A DNA stretch of 35,935 bases, taken from positions 1-35,935 of the forward strand of contig NZ_ABCK01000038.1 of assembly GCF_000170755.1 (NCBI RefSeq), read 5' to 3'. Position 1 is the first letter of the stretch. Each line of letters starts with the position of its first letter. Source of the stretch: Lentisphaera araneosa HTCC2155 (GTDB lineage Bacteria; Verrucomicrobiota; Lentisphaeria; Lentisphaerales; Lentisphaeraceae). Shown here one piece after another: positions 1 to 6,772 of this stretch. The notes below the pieces were generated by a model. That model saw nothing but the letters and a program-made list of their open reading frames with translations. It did no database searches and had not been told where the DNA came from. Position numbers and translations under genes: made by a program.

Positions 1-154
1 TTCCCTGAATCTAAATTGACATAAGTCCAAGGCCACTCTTTGACCTCCTTTACTAGGCCCGCTTTGACTGGATTATCTAGAATATAATGAATGGCCGTAC
101 AAAAATGTTTTTTCATCTCGAATAAATCGATCCCAATAATCTTCCATCCATATC

Positions 155-253
155 TCCCCTGGGCGCGCGGGCGGCTCGCCCGCATTATTTCCCTCCAGCT
201 GATTTAAGTCCCCTGGGAGCGCGGGCGGCTCGCCCGCATTATTTCCCTCCAGC
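155..253. repeat. Two tandem REP-like units inside the RAYT reading frame
   Basis: Two 45-bp units (155-199 and 209-253) differ at one base (164 C against 218 A) and start 54 bp apart, exactly 18 codons, so the frame is kept. Each contains the 17-bp imperfect palindrome GCGGGCGGCTCGCCCGC (167-183 and 221-237). In the host gene they encode EGNNAGEPPA followed by LPG or RPG, placed between the family segments IKKIL and WMEDYWDR. Confidence 0.9.
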
Positions 254-511
254 AAAATCTTTTTGATTTCATGACTGGTATAACTTTTCCACGAATGCAC
301 CACACGATTTAAGCAATGATTTTCGTAAGTCTTAATCAAAAGATGAACGTGATTCGGCATCACTACATAAGCAATGAGGTCATAACGTTCATCATCGAAA
401 TGTCGCCAATTATCCACCACAACTTGTGCTATCTCCGGCCGTTTTAAATAACATGCTCCATAAGATTGATCGAGATATTTTTCGATAAGCTTTCGTTTTT
501 GGGTTTTTTCA

Positions 512-535
512 GCGGGCGAGCCGCCCGCGCTCCCA
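512..535. repeat. Inverted REP-like unit inside the RAYT reading frame
   Basis: The palindrome core at 512-528 (GCGGGCGAGCCGCCCGC) is the exact reverse complement of the cores at 167-183 and 221-237, and the adjoining GCTCCCAG continues the match. It encodes the AGSAGGSPAEKT stretch of the transposase, again without breaking the frame. Confidence 0.85.
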
Positions 536-711
536 GCAATGACATGCTTAGGTAAACTATCGGCTAAACGGTAAGTAATCATTTGGTATTTATTCGCCAC
601 ATCGTAATTAGGCAAAAATCCTCGGCTATGCCAAGCTTCCCTGTTTTCAAATTCTGGTCGTCTCATTTAAACCTCCACTCAGAAAACCTAATCCCTCGCA
701 AATAAGGAAAC

Positions 712-747
712 AAGTCCCCCGGGAGCGCGGGCGGCTCGCCTGCATTT
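712..747. repeat. REP-like unit upstream of the RAYT start
   Basis: A fourth copy of the palindrome family lies about 50 bp upstream of the transposase start codon, in the same orientation as the tandem pair. The core at 727-743 is GCGGGCGGCTCGCCTGC, one mismatch from the others, preceded by a matching TCCCCCGGGAGC arm. It sits where REP elements usually flank their RAYT. Confidence 0.85.
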
Positions 748-750
748 AAA

Positions 751-1014
751 CAAACAACTTTTTAATGGACTCTGATAATCAAGGTTATTTTTTCTGGATT
801 TTCTCTCTGTCTTTCTCCGTGCGTAAAGTAAATTATATGCAGAATAATAACAAAAAATGAAGAATAACTTCAAGATTAAAAGCTTTTAAACAGCAAATGT
901 ATATATTCTAAATGAAGAACTCTTAGCTAAAGATTCCTTCATTAGAAGTCGTTTATAACTTGTTTTTCGAGTTTAACTCTTCTAAAATATACTTAATTCT
1001 TCTATAGGACTACT
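751..1014. other. AT-rich non-coding stretch before the sigma factor
   Basis: No convincing gene, terminator or repeat. Any short reading frame running into this stretch from the left only translates the REP-like unit. It should hold the promoter of the sigma/kinase operon, but I could not pick a clear -35/-10 pair. An AGGA at 1006-1009 serves the TTG start at 1015. Confidence 0.5.
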
Positions 1015-1587
1015 TTGAATACATACGTCACCAGTCACACTTTGCTTACCCGAACGATGGATCATGAAGATTCGGAAGCCTGGGAAGTTTTTGTCGAGCG
1101 CTATCACCGCTACATCTACAAATTACTGGATAAACTTGGCGTAAAAGAGGAAAAAGACGACGTTTCTCAGGAAGTCATGTTAACGATCTGGAAAAAGTTA
1201 GATACCTATGACCGAGAACGCTCTAAATTTCGGACTTGGCTTTCTTCTATCATTCGTATTACCGTCTTGAAAAGCTGGCAACAAAAGCATAAAAAGCAAA
1301 ATATTGATGGTGGTGACAGTCTGCATGGTATTCCAGATGAAAAATCATTTATGGATTTTGCAGAAGAAGAATGGAAGCATTTTATCATGCAGAGAGCCAT
1401 GGATAACATCAGCAAAGATTTTAAAGGAAAAGCCATGGAAGTTTTTCAGTTAAGTTTAAGTGGCTTGACTGTTGATCTAATTGGCGACAAGCTGGAGCTC
1501 AGCAAATCATCTGTCTATACCCTCAAAAAAAGAGTAAAAAAACGCCTTTTAGAGGAAGTTTATTTCTTACAGAAAGACATGGGCTAG
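1015..1587 (+). CDS. Sigma-70 family (ECF-like) RNA polymerase sigma factor
   Basis: A 190-residue sigma factor directing RNA polymerase to a dedicated promoter set. Region 2 spans roughly residues 20-90 (EAWEVFVERYHRYIYKLL, then DVSQEVMLTIWKKL and FRTWLSSIIR). Region 4 is near residues 125-185, with the helix-turn-helix around LSGLTVDLIGDKLELSKSSVY. I chose the TTG start because AGGA lies 5 bases upstream and because the N-terminal SHTLLTRTMDHEDSEAWEVF resembles the TLLxR lead of PVC-group sigma factors; an ATG at codon 15 would remove it. The stop is one base before the start of the Ser/Thr kinase, so the two are almost certainly co-translated. No anti-sigma factor is adjacent, so the kinase is the obvious candidate regulator (inference). 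Confidence 0.9.
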   Translation: MNTYVTSHTLLTRTMDHEDSEAWEVFVERYHRYIYKLLDKLGVKEEKDDVSQEVMLTIWKKLDTYDRERSKFRTWLSSIIRITVLKSWQQKHKKQNIDGGDSLHGIPDEKSFMDFAEEEWKHFIMQRAMDNISKDFKGKAMEVFQLSLSGLTVDLIGDKLELSKSSVYTLKKRVKKRLLEEVYFLQKDMG

Positions 1588-1588
1588 C

Positions 1589-3607
1589 ATGAGCGATTCC
1601 TATAATAAAAATCTGCTTGATCTCTTTGATATCGTCGAAACTGGCGACGATAATAAAATAGCCAATAATCCCGACTGCGAAGAACTCGAAAATATTGAGA
1701 ATCGTTACGACAAGCATGAACTCGCCGGCCAAGGCGGTATAAAAAAAGTTTGGGCGGCAAAAGATAACTTCTCAAAAAGGATTATTGCCTATGCCGAACC
1801 CCGCGACGACATCCACCCGGTATTTTACGATAGCCTTTTAAAAGAAGCCTGGCTCACTTCCTCTCTGCAGCATCCTAATATCATCAAGATTCATGATGTC
1901 GGCATAAATAGCGATCAAAAGCCTTTTTTCACCATGGACTTTAAGCGTGGCCAAAACCTGGCCTCTTGGCGATTTGCGCAGAAAAAAATTGACTTGGATC
2001 AATGTCTCGACATCTTTTTAACTACCTGCGAAGCCATCGAACACGCTCATTCCAAAGGCATTATCCACCTCGACCTTAAACCGGAAAATATTCAGCTCGA
2101 TTCCTTTTCAGAAATAGTTGTCTGTGATTGGGGTATGGGACAGAAAGTATCTGATGCTGAAATGAGTTCATCTAAAGAAATCTCTGAACTTTCCGAAGCG
2201 ACGGAGAGCACTATTGGCGGTACGCCTGGCTTTATGGCACCAGAACAAATAAAACGGGACGAAACTCCTACTCAAGCTGCAGATATATACGGTCTTGGAG
2301 CCCTGCTTTATTATCTCATTAGCGGAAAAAGGTGCCATGAAGGAGAATCGGCAGAAGAGCTGATAAAGTCTACTTTGGAAAATACTCCGAGAAAATTACG
2401 CGAGCGCTTTCCTGACTTAAAAGTTTCCAAAACTCTCGATCAAATCATCCAGCGCTGCTTACAGCTGAAAGTTAGTGAGCGCTACCAATCAGTCAGTGCC
2501 ATTATAGATGATTTGCGTTTATTCTTAAAACAACGACCAACAAGTTTTGAAAATGAAAATAAACTCTTCTGTACCTGGCTATTCTATAAGAGACAAAACT
2601 TACTTTGTAACTTAGCCTTGGTCATCTTGCTTATTGTAAGTCTAAGTGTCAACTGGTTTTCTCAGAGGATTCAGGCCGAAGCCCAGCAACGCCAACTACA
2701 GGAAGTCAGAGCTTTAAAAGCTGAAAACAAAGCTCTTCTTGCAGAGGATGAAATTCAGCGCAAAATTGAAGAAATTTTTAAAATTAGAGACCAAAGCCGC
2801 GAACAAAAAAAAGCCAAAGCCAATGAACTGAATGATCTGGTAGACAATATAAAACGTAGGACTATGTACTTAAAAACCAAGGAAGCAGTTAATATCATGG
2901 AGGAATTATCGAGCTTGGCTATGACACTGGACCCCGACTCTCATATGGCCAAACATCAAATGGCCGAAGTCCACTTCATTCAACTCAACACGGCTGAAAC
3001 CAAGAGAATGCTCAAGCACTACACGCCGGATTCAGATAAACTTCTGCAAGTCTTTCAAGACTGCCCATCCTTAAATTTCACTAGACATAAACGCCCTTCA
3101 AAGCAAGAGCTTATAGATTTCTTAAAAGCTATAAATTACAATGGACATGGTCATATTTTAGCTCAAAGGGTTATACTATACGATTATGAAATACGAAGCG
3201 AATTCAAACCCGTTAAAGATTATGAGGGTGTAGTTCAAGCTTATTTTGAGGCTGGGGCCCAAGCCATGGCATCTTTTGTCTACGATTACGACAAAGCCAA
3301 TCGCCGCTTGACTCTTAATGTTCATAATCCAGATAAAAACAATCCTGCGCCAAGATTATTTTTAACCCAATACCTTGATCTGGATACTCTTGTCCTGAAA
3401 GGCGACATCTGTAACTTAACCGGCTTAAGACGTGCAAAAATCACCACCCTGGACATTTCTCAGCACTTACCCTTTCTGACTATAGAAATTGATCGTAATC
3501 TTTATAACCACCCAACACTCAAAACTATTATTTTAAAATCCGGAAGCTACCCCGAATCCGTCATCAATCGACTCAAGAGTTTTTACGAACTCGTATTTAT
3601 TCCCTAG
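1589..3607 (+). CDS. Membrane-anchored Ser/Thr protein kinase with WNK-like lysine placement
   Basis: A 672-residue receptor-like Hanks-type kinase. The kinase domain is about residues 40-315: Gly-rich loop GQGGIKKVW (47-55), alpha-C Glu86, HLDLKPEN (160-167, so HLD replaces HRD but the catalytic Asp162 is kept), DWG (180-182) and APE (217-219). The beta-3 site that normally reads VAIK reads IAYA (66-69), so the usual ATP-anchoring lysine is absent. Lys52 in the Gly-rich loop occupies the position used by eukaryotic WNK kinases. A single membrane helix is near residues 337-355, followed by a coiled coil (about 358-405). The C-terminal part, presumably outside the cytoplasm, includes a TPR-like piece (about 425-480) and Leu-rich segments at the end. 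It follows the sigma gene by one base. Catalytic activity is plausible but unproven. Confidence 0.9.
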   Translation: MSDSYNKNLLDLFDIVETGDDNKIANNPDCEELENIENRYDKHELAGQGGIKKVWAAKDNFSKRIIAYAEPRDDIHPVFYDSLLKEAWLTSSLQHPNIIKIHDVGINSDQKPFFTMDFKRGQNLASWRFAQKKIDLDQCLDIFLTTCEAIEHAHSKGIIHLDLKPENIQLDSFSEIVVCDWGMGQKVSDAEMSSSKEISELSEATESTIGGTPGFMAPEQIKRDETPTQAADIYGLGALLYYLISGKRCHEGESAEELIKSTLENTPRKLRERFPDLKVSKTLDQIIQRCLQLKVSERYQSVSAIIDDLRLFLKQRPTSFENENKLFCTWLFYKRQNLLCNLALVILLIVSLSVNWFSQRIQAEAQQRQLQEVRALKAENKALLAEDEIQRKIEEIFKIRDQSREQKKAKANELNDLVDNIKRRTMYLKTKEAVNIMEELSSLAMTLDPDSHMAKHQMAEVHFIQLNTAETKRMLKHYTPDSDKLLQVFQDCPSLNFTRHKRPSKQELIDFLKAINYNGHGHILAQRVILYDYEIRSEFKPVKDYEGVVQAYFEAGAQAMASFVYDYDKANRRLTLNVHNPDKNNPAPRLFLTQYLDLDTLVLKGDICNLTGLRRAKITTLDISQHLPFLTIEIDRNLYNHPTLKTIILKSGSYPESVINRLKSFYELVFIP

Positions 3608-3786
3608 TCCCATACAAATTGACGCTCAGCACGAAAAAAAAATTATGTGCTGTCCCAAAAACTTCTATTACCTGTATTAACTACCAAAATAAGTGTTTGC
3701 AATGACTTAATCATTGATTCACCGAGAGAGCGTAGCTTACACCCAATATCCTATCCTCCCTAAATATCACACTTAAAAGGAATTAA

Positions 3787-5238
3787 ATGAAATTAAAAAC
3801 GCAAGGAACTAACATGAGATTTTTTACCTCTATCGCATTCTTCATATGTGCTGCATTACACGCCGCAGAAAGGCCGAATATTTTATGGATTGTTGTGGAG
3901 GATATGTCATCCCATTTTAATTATAATGGCGAAAAGCTGGTCCATAGCCCACATGTCGACCGCCTAGCCAAAGAAGGTCAAGTTTTCACCAATGCCTACA
4001 TTACCGCGCCTGTTTGTTCTGCAGCAAGATCAGCCATGATTACCGGCATGTATCAGACTGCCATTGGAGCTCATCACCACAGGAGTTCACGGGGAAAAAT
4101 AAAAATCCACCTGCCCAAGCACATCAAAACAATTCCGGAACTCTTTAAAGCTGCCGGTTACTACACCTGTAACGGCAGTGAGCACCCTGGGAAATACGGT
4201 AAAGAAGACTACAATTTCTCCTTCAAGAAAAGTGATCTCTACGATGGCCCTGACTGGTCGGGCCGTAAAAAAGGTCAGCCCTTTTTCGCTCAGATTCAAT
4301 TGCGCGGCGGCAAAATTCGCAATGTCGATAAGTGGTATAAGCAAATTGAACCCGCACTTACAAATGTGATCAGCAAAGATCAGGTCGAGTTACCCCCTTA
4401 TTACCCGGATGTAGAAGCTTTTAAGCAGGACTGGGCCATTTATTTGAACAGCGTGCAGTATACCGACCTGGAGGTCGGCAAAATCATGCAGCGCCTTAAA
4501 GAAGATAAGCTCTTAGACAACACCATCATTTTCTTTTTAACTGACCACGGTATCAGTCAAGCAAGAGGAAAACAATTCTGCTACGATGAAGGTGCTAAAG
4601 TCCCCTTCATCGTCTGGGCTCCCCAAAAATTAAAACCCAAGCTACGCGAAGAACTCATTGCTCATATAGATATGTCTGCTAGTTCTCTGTATTTTGCCGG
4701 CATTGATATCCCCGCTTACATGCAGGGCAGAACTCTATTTGGAGATCAGGCTCAGCAGCGCAATTATGTTATTTCAGCTAGAGACCGCTGCGATGAAACC
4801 GTTGACCGCATTCGCAGTGTCCGCTCAGGGGACTTTAAATACATTCGCAACTTTTATCCAAAGCGCCCTCATCTCCAGCCTTGTCAGTATAAAGATGGGA
4901 AGCCATGGATGCCCGTCCTTCGACAATTACAGGCCGAAGGTAAATTAAATGATCTACAGGAAAAGCTTCTTTTTTCTCCTACCCGACCTGAGGAAGAGCT
5001 TTATGAATTATCTTCAGACAAATGGGAGCTGAAAAATCTCGCAGGCGACCCGAAGTATAAAAATAAATTGCAGGAGATGCGCTGTATATTGGCCAACTGG
5101 ATTATCGAATCAGATGACCAAGGACGTTTTCCTGAAGCTGAAGAACAATACGATAGTGACATGGCCGCAACCAGAAAATCAGAGATAAAAGACAAAAACA
5201 TGGCTCTGATGAAAAAATGGCAATCTGAAGGTAAGTGA
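3787..5238 (+). CDS. Secreted sulfatase (formylglycine-type, N-sulfoglucosamine sulfohydrolase-like)
   Basis: A 483-residue type I sulfatase that hydrolyses sulfate esters or sulfamates on polysaccharides. It has an N-terminal signal peptide (hydrophobic core about 11-26, probable cleavage after ALHA), then [12 protein letters not shown], where E38 and D39 sit at the metal-binding position. CSAAR at 77-81 fits the formylglycine motif C-x-(P/A)-x-R with Cys77 as the modified residue. TDHG further on supplies more metal ligands. EDMS and IGAHHHRS resemble heparan N-sulfatase-like sulfatases of PVC bacteria, but the true substrate cannot be read from sequence. Two ATGs have ribosome sites: 3787 (AAAAGGA upstream) and 3814 (AAGGA upstream). 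The second gives a more usual signal peptide. No maturation enzyme lies nearby. Confidence 0.93.
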   Translation: MKLKTQGTNMRFFTSIAFFICAALHAAERPNILWIVVEDMSSHFNYNGEKLVHSPHVDRLAKEGQVFTNAYITAPVCSAARSAMITGMYQTAIGAHHHRSSRGKIKIHLPKHIKTIPELFKAAGYYTCNGSEHPGKYGKEDYNFSFKKSDLYDGPDWSGRKKGQPFFAQIQLRGGKIRNVDKWYKQIEPALTNVISKDQVELPPYYPDVEAFKQDWAIYLNSVQYTDLEVGKIMQRLKEDKLLDNTIIFFLTDHGISQARGKQFCYDEGAKVPFIVWAPQKLKPKLREELIAHIDMSASSLYFAGIDIPAYMQGRTLFGDQAQQRNYVISARDRCDETVDRIRSVRSGDFKYIRNFYPKRPHLQPCQYKDGKPWMPVLRQLQAEGKLNDLQEKLLFSPTRPEEELYELSSDKWELKNLAGDPKYKNKLQEMRCILANWIIESDDQGRFPEAEEQYDSDMAATRKSEIKDKNMALMKKWQSEGK

Positions 5239-5307
5239 AATATTGAATGTGCTTTGAACTGAGTTAAATCGGTGGAATAGCAAAGGCTTTTTCTTATCTA
5301 CATTGAG

Positions 5308-5500
5308 TTCGGTCAGACCTACGGCCCTTGAGTATTGTCATCTAATTTTGATCATGCAGCTAGCGCTGCATGCTAGCGTCGGTCGGACCGCTGGCCCTAA
5401 GGGCTGGAAGCCCGATCTATTCCAGCGTGGGGTGCAGCCCCACGACAGGAATGCATATAAAAAATCAAGGTGCAGCGCACCGACCGACCCCAGCGTGACC
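5308..5500. repeat. Left multi-hairpin repeat block flanking the second RAYT
   Basis: This block has four modules in order. (A) GGTCAGACC and then GGCCCTTGAG at 5311-5332. (B) The stem-loop TGCAGC-TAGC-GCTGCA at 5355-5370. (C) CGGTCGGACC followed by GGGCT..AGCCC. (D) One full copy (5423-5490) and the start of a second of the 68-bp unit containing the hairpins CGTGGGG..CCCCACG and GGTGC-AGC-GCACC. The same modules recur in the same order and orientation at 6069-6387. This block accounts for most of the 350 bases between the sulfatase and the transposase. Confidence 0.85.
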
Positions 5501-5588
5501 GTAGACATATAAAGTCTGATCAGATTGGATAAAATTTGTATTCAATTTTTATTTGTCGTAAATTCTGAAAAAATTGAGGAGTTTAATA

Positions 5589-6062
5589 ATGGGGAAGTCA
5601 TTATCTCAAATTTATATTCATACTATTTTTCATATAAGCTTTAGTGATCCTGTGAAAATACCTAATTCACTACAAGATGATTTACATAAATATATAGCGG
5701 GACATTGTAAATCCGAGAGTTGTATACCTATACTTATTAATGGTACAGAAGACCATATTCATTTATTGACTTCTTTATCGAAATCAATAAGTGCTTCATC
5801 CTTCGTTAATAAAATTAAAAGTACTTCTTCCAAGTGGATAAAATCTAATTCGCATGAGCATGGTTTAATTTTGAAGAAATTTTCATGGCAAAAGGGCTAT
5901 GGAGTTTTTTCTGTAAGCCCGAGTATTTTAGATAAGGTGAAAGCCTATGTAGAAAATCAACAAGAGCATCACAAACGCATGACTTTTAAAGAAGAATACA
6001 TGATGTTTCTTGAGCAGTATAAAATTGATTTAGATGATGAGAAATATTTGTGGGTTGATTGA
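5589..6062 (+). CDS. IS200-like / REP-associated Y1 transposase
   Basis: A 157-residue HUH single-strand transposase. TEDHIHLL gives the metal-binding pair H56 and H58, and KAYVENQQEHHKR contains the catalytic Tyr120 in the YxxNQ context usual for IS200-type enzymes. All expected elements are intact and the length is normal. I chose the ATG at 5589 because GAGGAG ends 8 bases upstream; an in-frame TTG at 5574 lies just before that ribosome site. The gene is strikingly AT-rich compared with its GC-rich flanking repeat blocks (5308-5500 and 6069-6387), which are probably the single-stranded hairpin substrates it recognises (inference from the RAYT/REP relationship). No tnpB-like accessory gene is present. 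Confidence 0.92.
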   Translation: MGKSLSQIYIHTIFHISFSDPVKIPNSLQDDLHKYIAGHCKSESCIPILINGTEDHIHLLTSLSKSISASSFVNKIKSTSSKWIKSNSHEHGLILKKFSWQKGYGVFSVSPSILDKVKAYVENQQEHHKRMTFKEEYMMFLEQYKIDLDDEKYLWVD

Positions 6063-6068
6063 ATACTT

Positions 6069-6387
6069 TGGTCGGTCGGACCTCCGGCCCTTGAGTGTAG
6101 GAATATGTTTAGTCATGCACCTAGCGGTGCATGCTGGCATCGGTCGGACCTCCGGCCCTAGGGCTATAAGCCCGCTCTAATTCAGCGTGGGGTGTAGCCC
6201 CACGACAGGAATGCATATAAAAAATAAAGGTGCAGCGCACCGACCGAACCCAGCGTGGGGTGTAGCCCCACGACAGGAATGCATATAAAAAATAAAGGTG
6301 CAGCGCACCGACCGAACCCAGCGTGGGGTGTAGCCCCACGATTAGAATGCTGATATAAAATCAAGGTGCAGCGCACCGACCGAGTTC
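6069..6387. repeat. Right multi-hairpin repeat block flanking the second RAYT
   Basis: The same module order as the left block: (A) GGTCGGACC then GGCCCTTGAG from 6071, (B) the stem-loop TGCACC-TAGC-GGTGCA at 6116-6131, (C) CGGTCGGACC followed by GGGCT-ATA-AGCCC, (D) three 68-bp units. The stem of B differs from the left copy (TGCAGC/GCTGCA) on both arms, so pairing is kept. The block starts 6 bases after the transposase stop. Confidence 0.88.
6183..6386. repeat. Three tandem 68-bp units
   Basis: Units begin at 6183, 6251 and 6319. Each starts CAGCGTGGGGTGTAGCCCCA, forming the hairpin CGTGGGG-TGTAG-CCCCACG, then has an AT-rich linker with GCATATAA in units 1 and 2, and ends with the hairpin GGTGC-AGC-GCACC and CGACCGA. 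Units 1 and 2 are essentially identical; unit 3 has diverged in the linker. One full unit also occurs at 5423-5490. Confidence 0.92.
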
Positions 6388-6400
6388 AAAAAAAATATAA

Positions 6401-6510
6401 ATCCTTCCGTGTTGTTTGGTGATATTTCGTGGTAAAAATTACTTAGATTTATTTCTGTAATGATTAAAAATATCGAACCACTAAAGAGCACGGAAAAGCA
6501 CAAAAATCCT
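6401..6510. repeat. Imperfect inverted repeat pair
   Basis: The arm at 6401-6433 (TCCTTCCGTG, then TTTCGTGGT) is matched in inverse orientation by 6477-6510 (ACCAC, then GCACGG and AAAATCCT). The sequence resembles the short CCACGAA/CACGGAA intergenic repeats seen in many bacterial genomes. The 43 bases between the arms are AT-rich and hold nothing I recognise. Confidence 0.55.
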
Positions 6511-6541
6511 AATGACTTTGCATAAGTAATACGATTGCGAT

Positions 6542-6634
6542 CTATGCGCCGTTCCTTCAGAACGGAATGGGACTTAAATGTAAGGTCCTATGGTTAAAAA
6601 CCATAGGCTGAATTATGCTTCGTGCCTTTGGCAC
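6542..6634. repeat. 93-bp dispersed three-hairpin repeat, copy 1
   Basis: Three hairpins in a row: CCGTTC-CTTCA-GAACGG (6549-6565), CCTATGGTT-AAA-AACCATAGG (6587-6607) and GTGCC-TTT-GGCAC (6622-6634). A same-length, same-orientation copy lies at 8774-8866. The two bracket the ECF sigma/FecR operon. Confidence 0.88.
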
Positions 6635-6686
6635 AATTACAGTTGAATGCTTTAGCTTTGAATAAAAATGCTTGCCAAAACCTTAT

Positions 6687-6740
6687 GTTTCTTCGTGAAA
6701 CCTTGAGCGTAGCGCTACCTTAAGCCGACAGGCGCCACCT
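6687..6740. repeat. Cluster of small palindromes downstream of the FecR gene
   Basis: Contains GTTTC-TTCGT-GAAAC (6687-6701), the perfect palindrome GTAGCGCTAC (6709-6718) within a longer imperfect one, and GGCGCC. It lies just beyond the leftward FecR gene and could contribute to RNA 3' end formation, but there is no clear T-tract. No other feature was seen in 6635-6772. Confidence 0.4.
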
Positions 6741-6772
6741 TGAACCTAATAGATTTAACTTCATTAACAGAA

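Larger units (their letters stand above)
1..666 (-). pseudogene. REP-associated tyrosine transposase (RAYT), frameshifted, runs off left edge
   Basis: HUH-type single-strand transposase of the REP-associated family. The uninterrupted frame (73-666, 197 codons) carries the family marks MPNHVHLL (HxH metal-binding pair) and YWDRFIRDEK. It then ends early in FLYGHSLYSR. Removing one base from the A6 run (T6 on the + strand, 108-113) restores a typical family C-terminus up to the window edge: HFCTAIHYILDNPVKAGLV, followed by EWPWTY. The Tyr of HYILDNP matches the catalytic Tyr position of Y1 transposases, so the 197-codon product would lack it. Two in-frame expansions interrupt the usual family sequence, one of about 12 residues (AGSAGGSPAEKT) and one of about 34 residues (two copies of EGNNAGEPPA). 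Both are translated REP-like palindromes. I infer an inactive gene unless the extra A is a sequencing error. Family assignment is firm; the far C-terminus lies outside the window. Confidence 0.85.

Noticed and set aside
100-120. Classic -1 recoding in the RAYT at the A6 run
   Set aside because: The frame needed is reached by dropping one base (+1), not by a -1 shift, so the A-run does not act as a standard -1 site here.
688-873. 61-codon frame on the minus strand upstream of the RAYT
   Set aside because: Its only distinctive part is the translated REP-like unit; the rest is low-complexity AT-rich sequence.
6121-6376. Open frames on the minus strand with repeated TPR/GATPHA-like peptides
   Set aside because: They only translate the 68-bp tandem units and adjoining hairpins in two frames; no ribosome site and no independent coding signal.
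6183-6386. Possible CRISPR array
   Set aside because: The units are contiguous 68-bp tandem repeats without unique spacers, and no cas genes are present; they belong with the adjacent RAYT.
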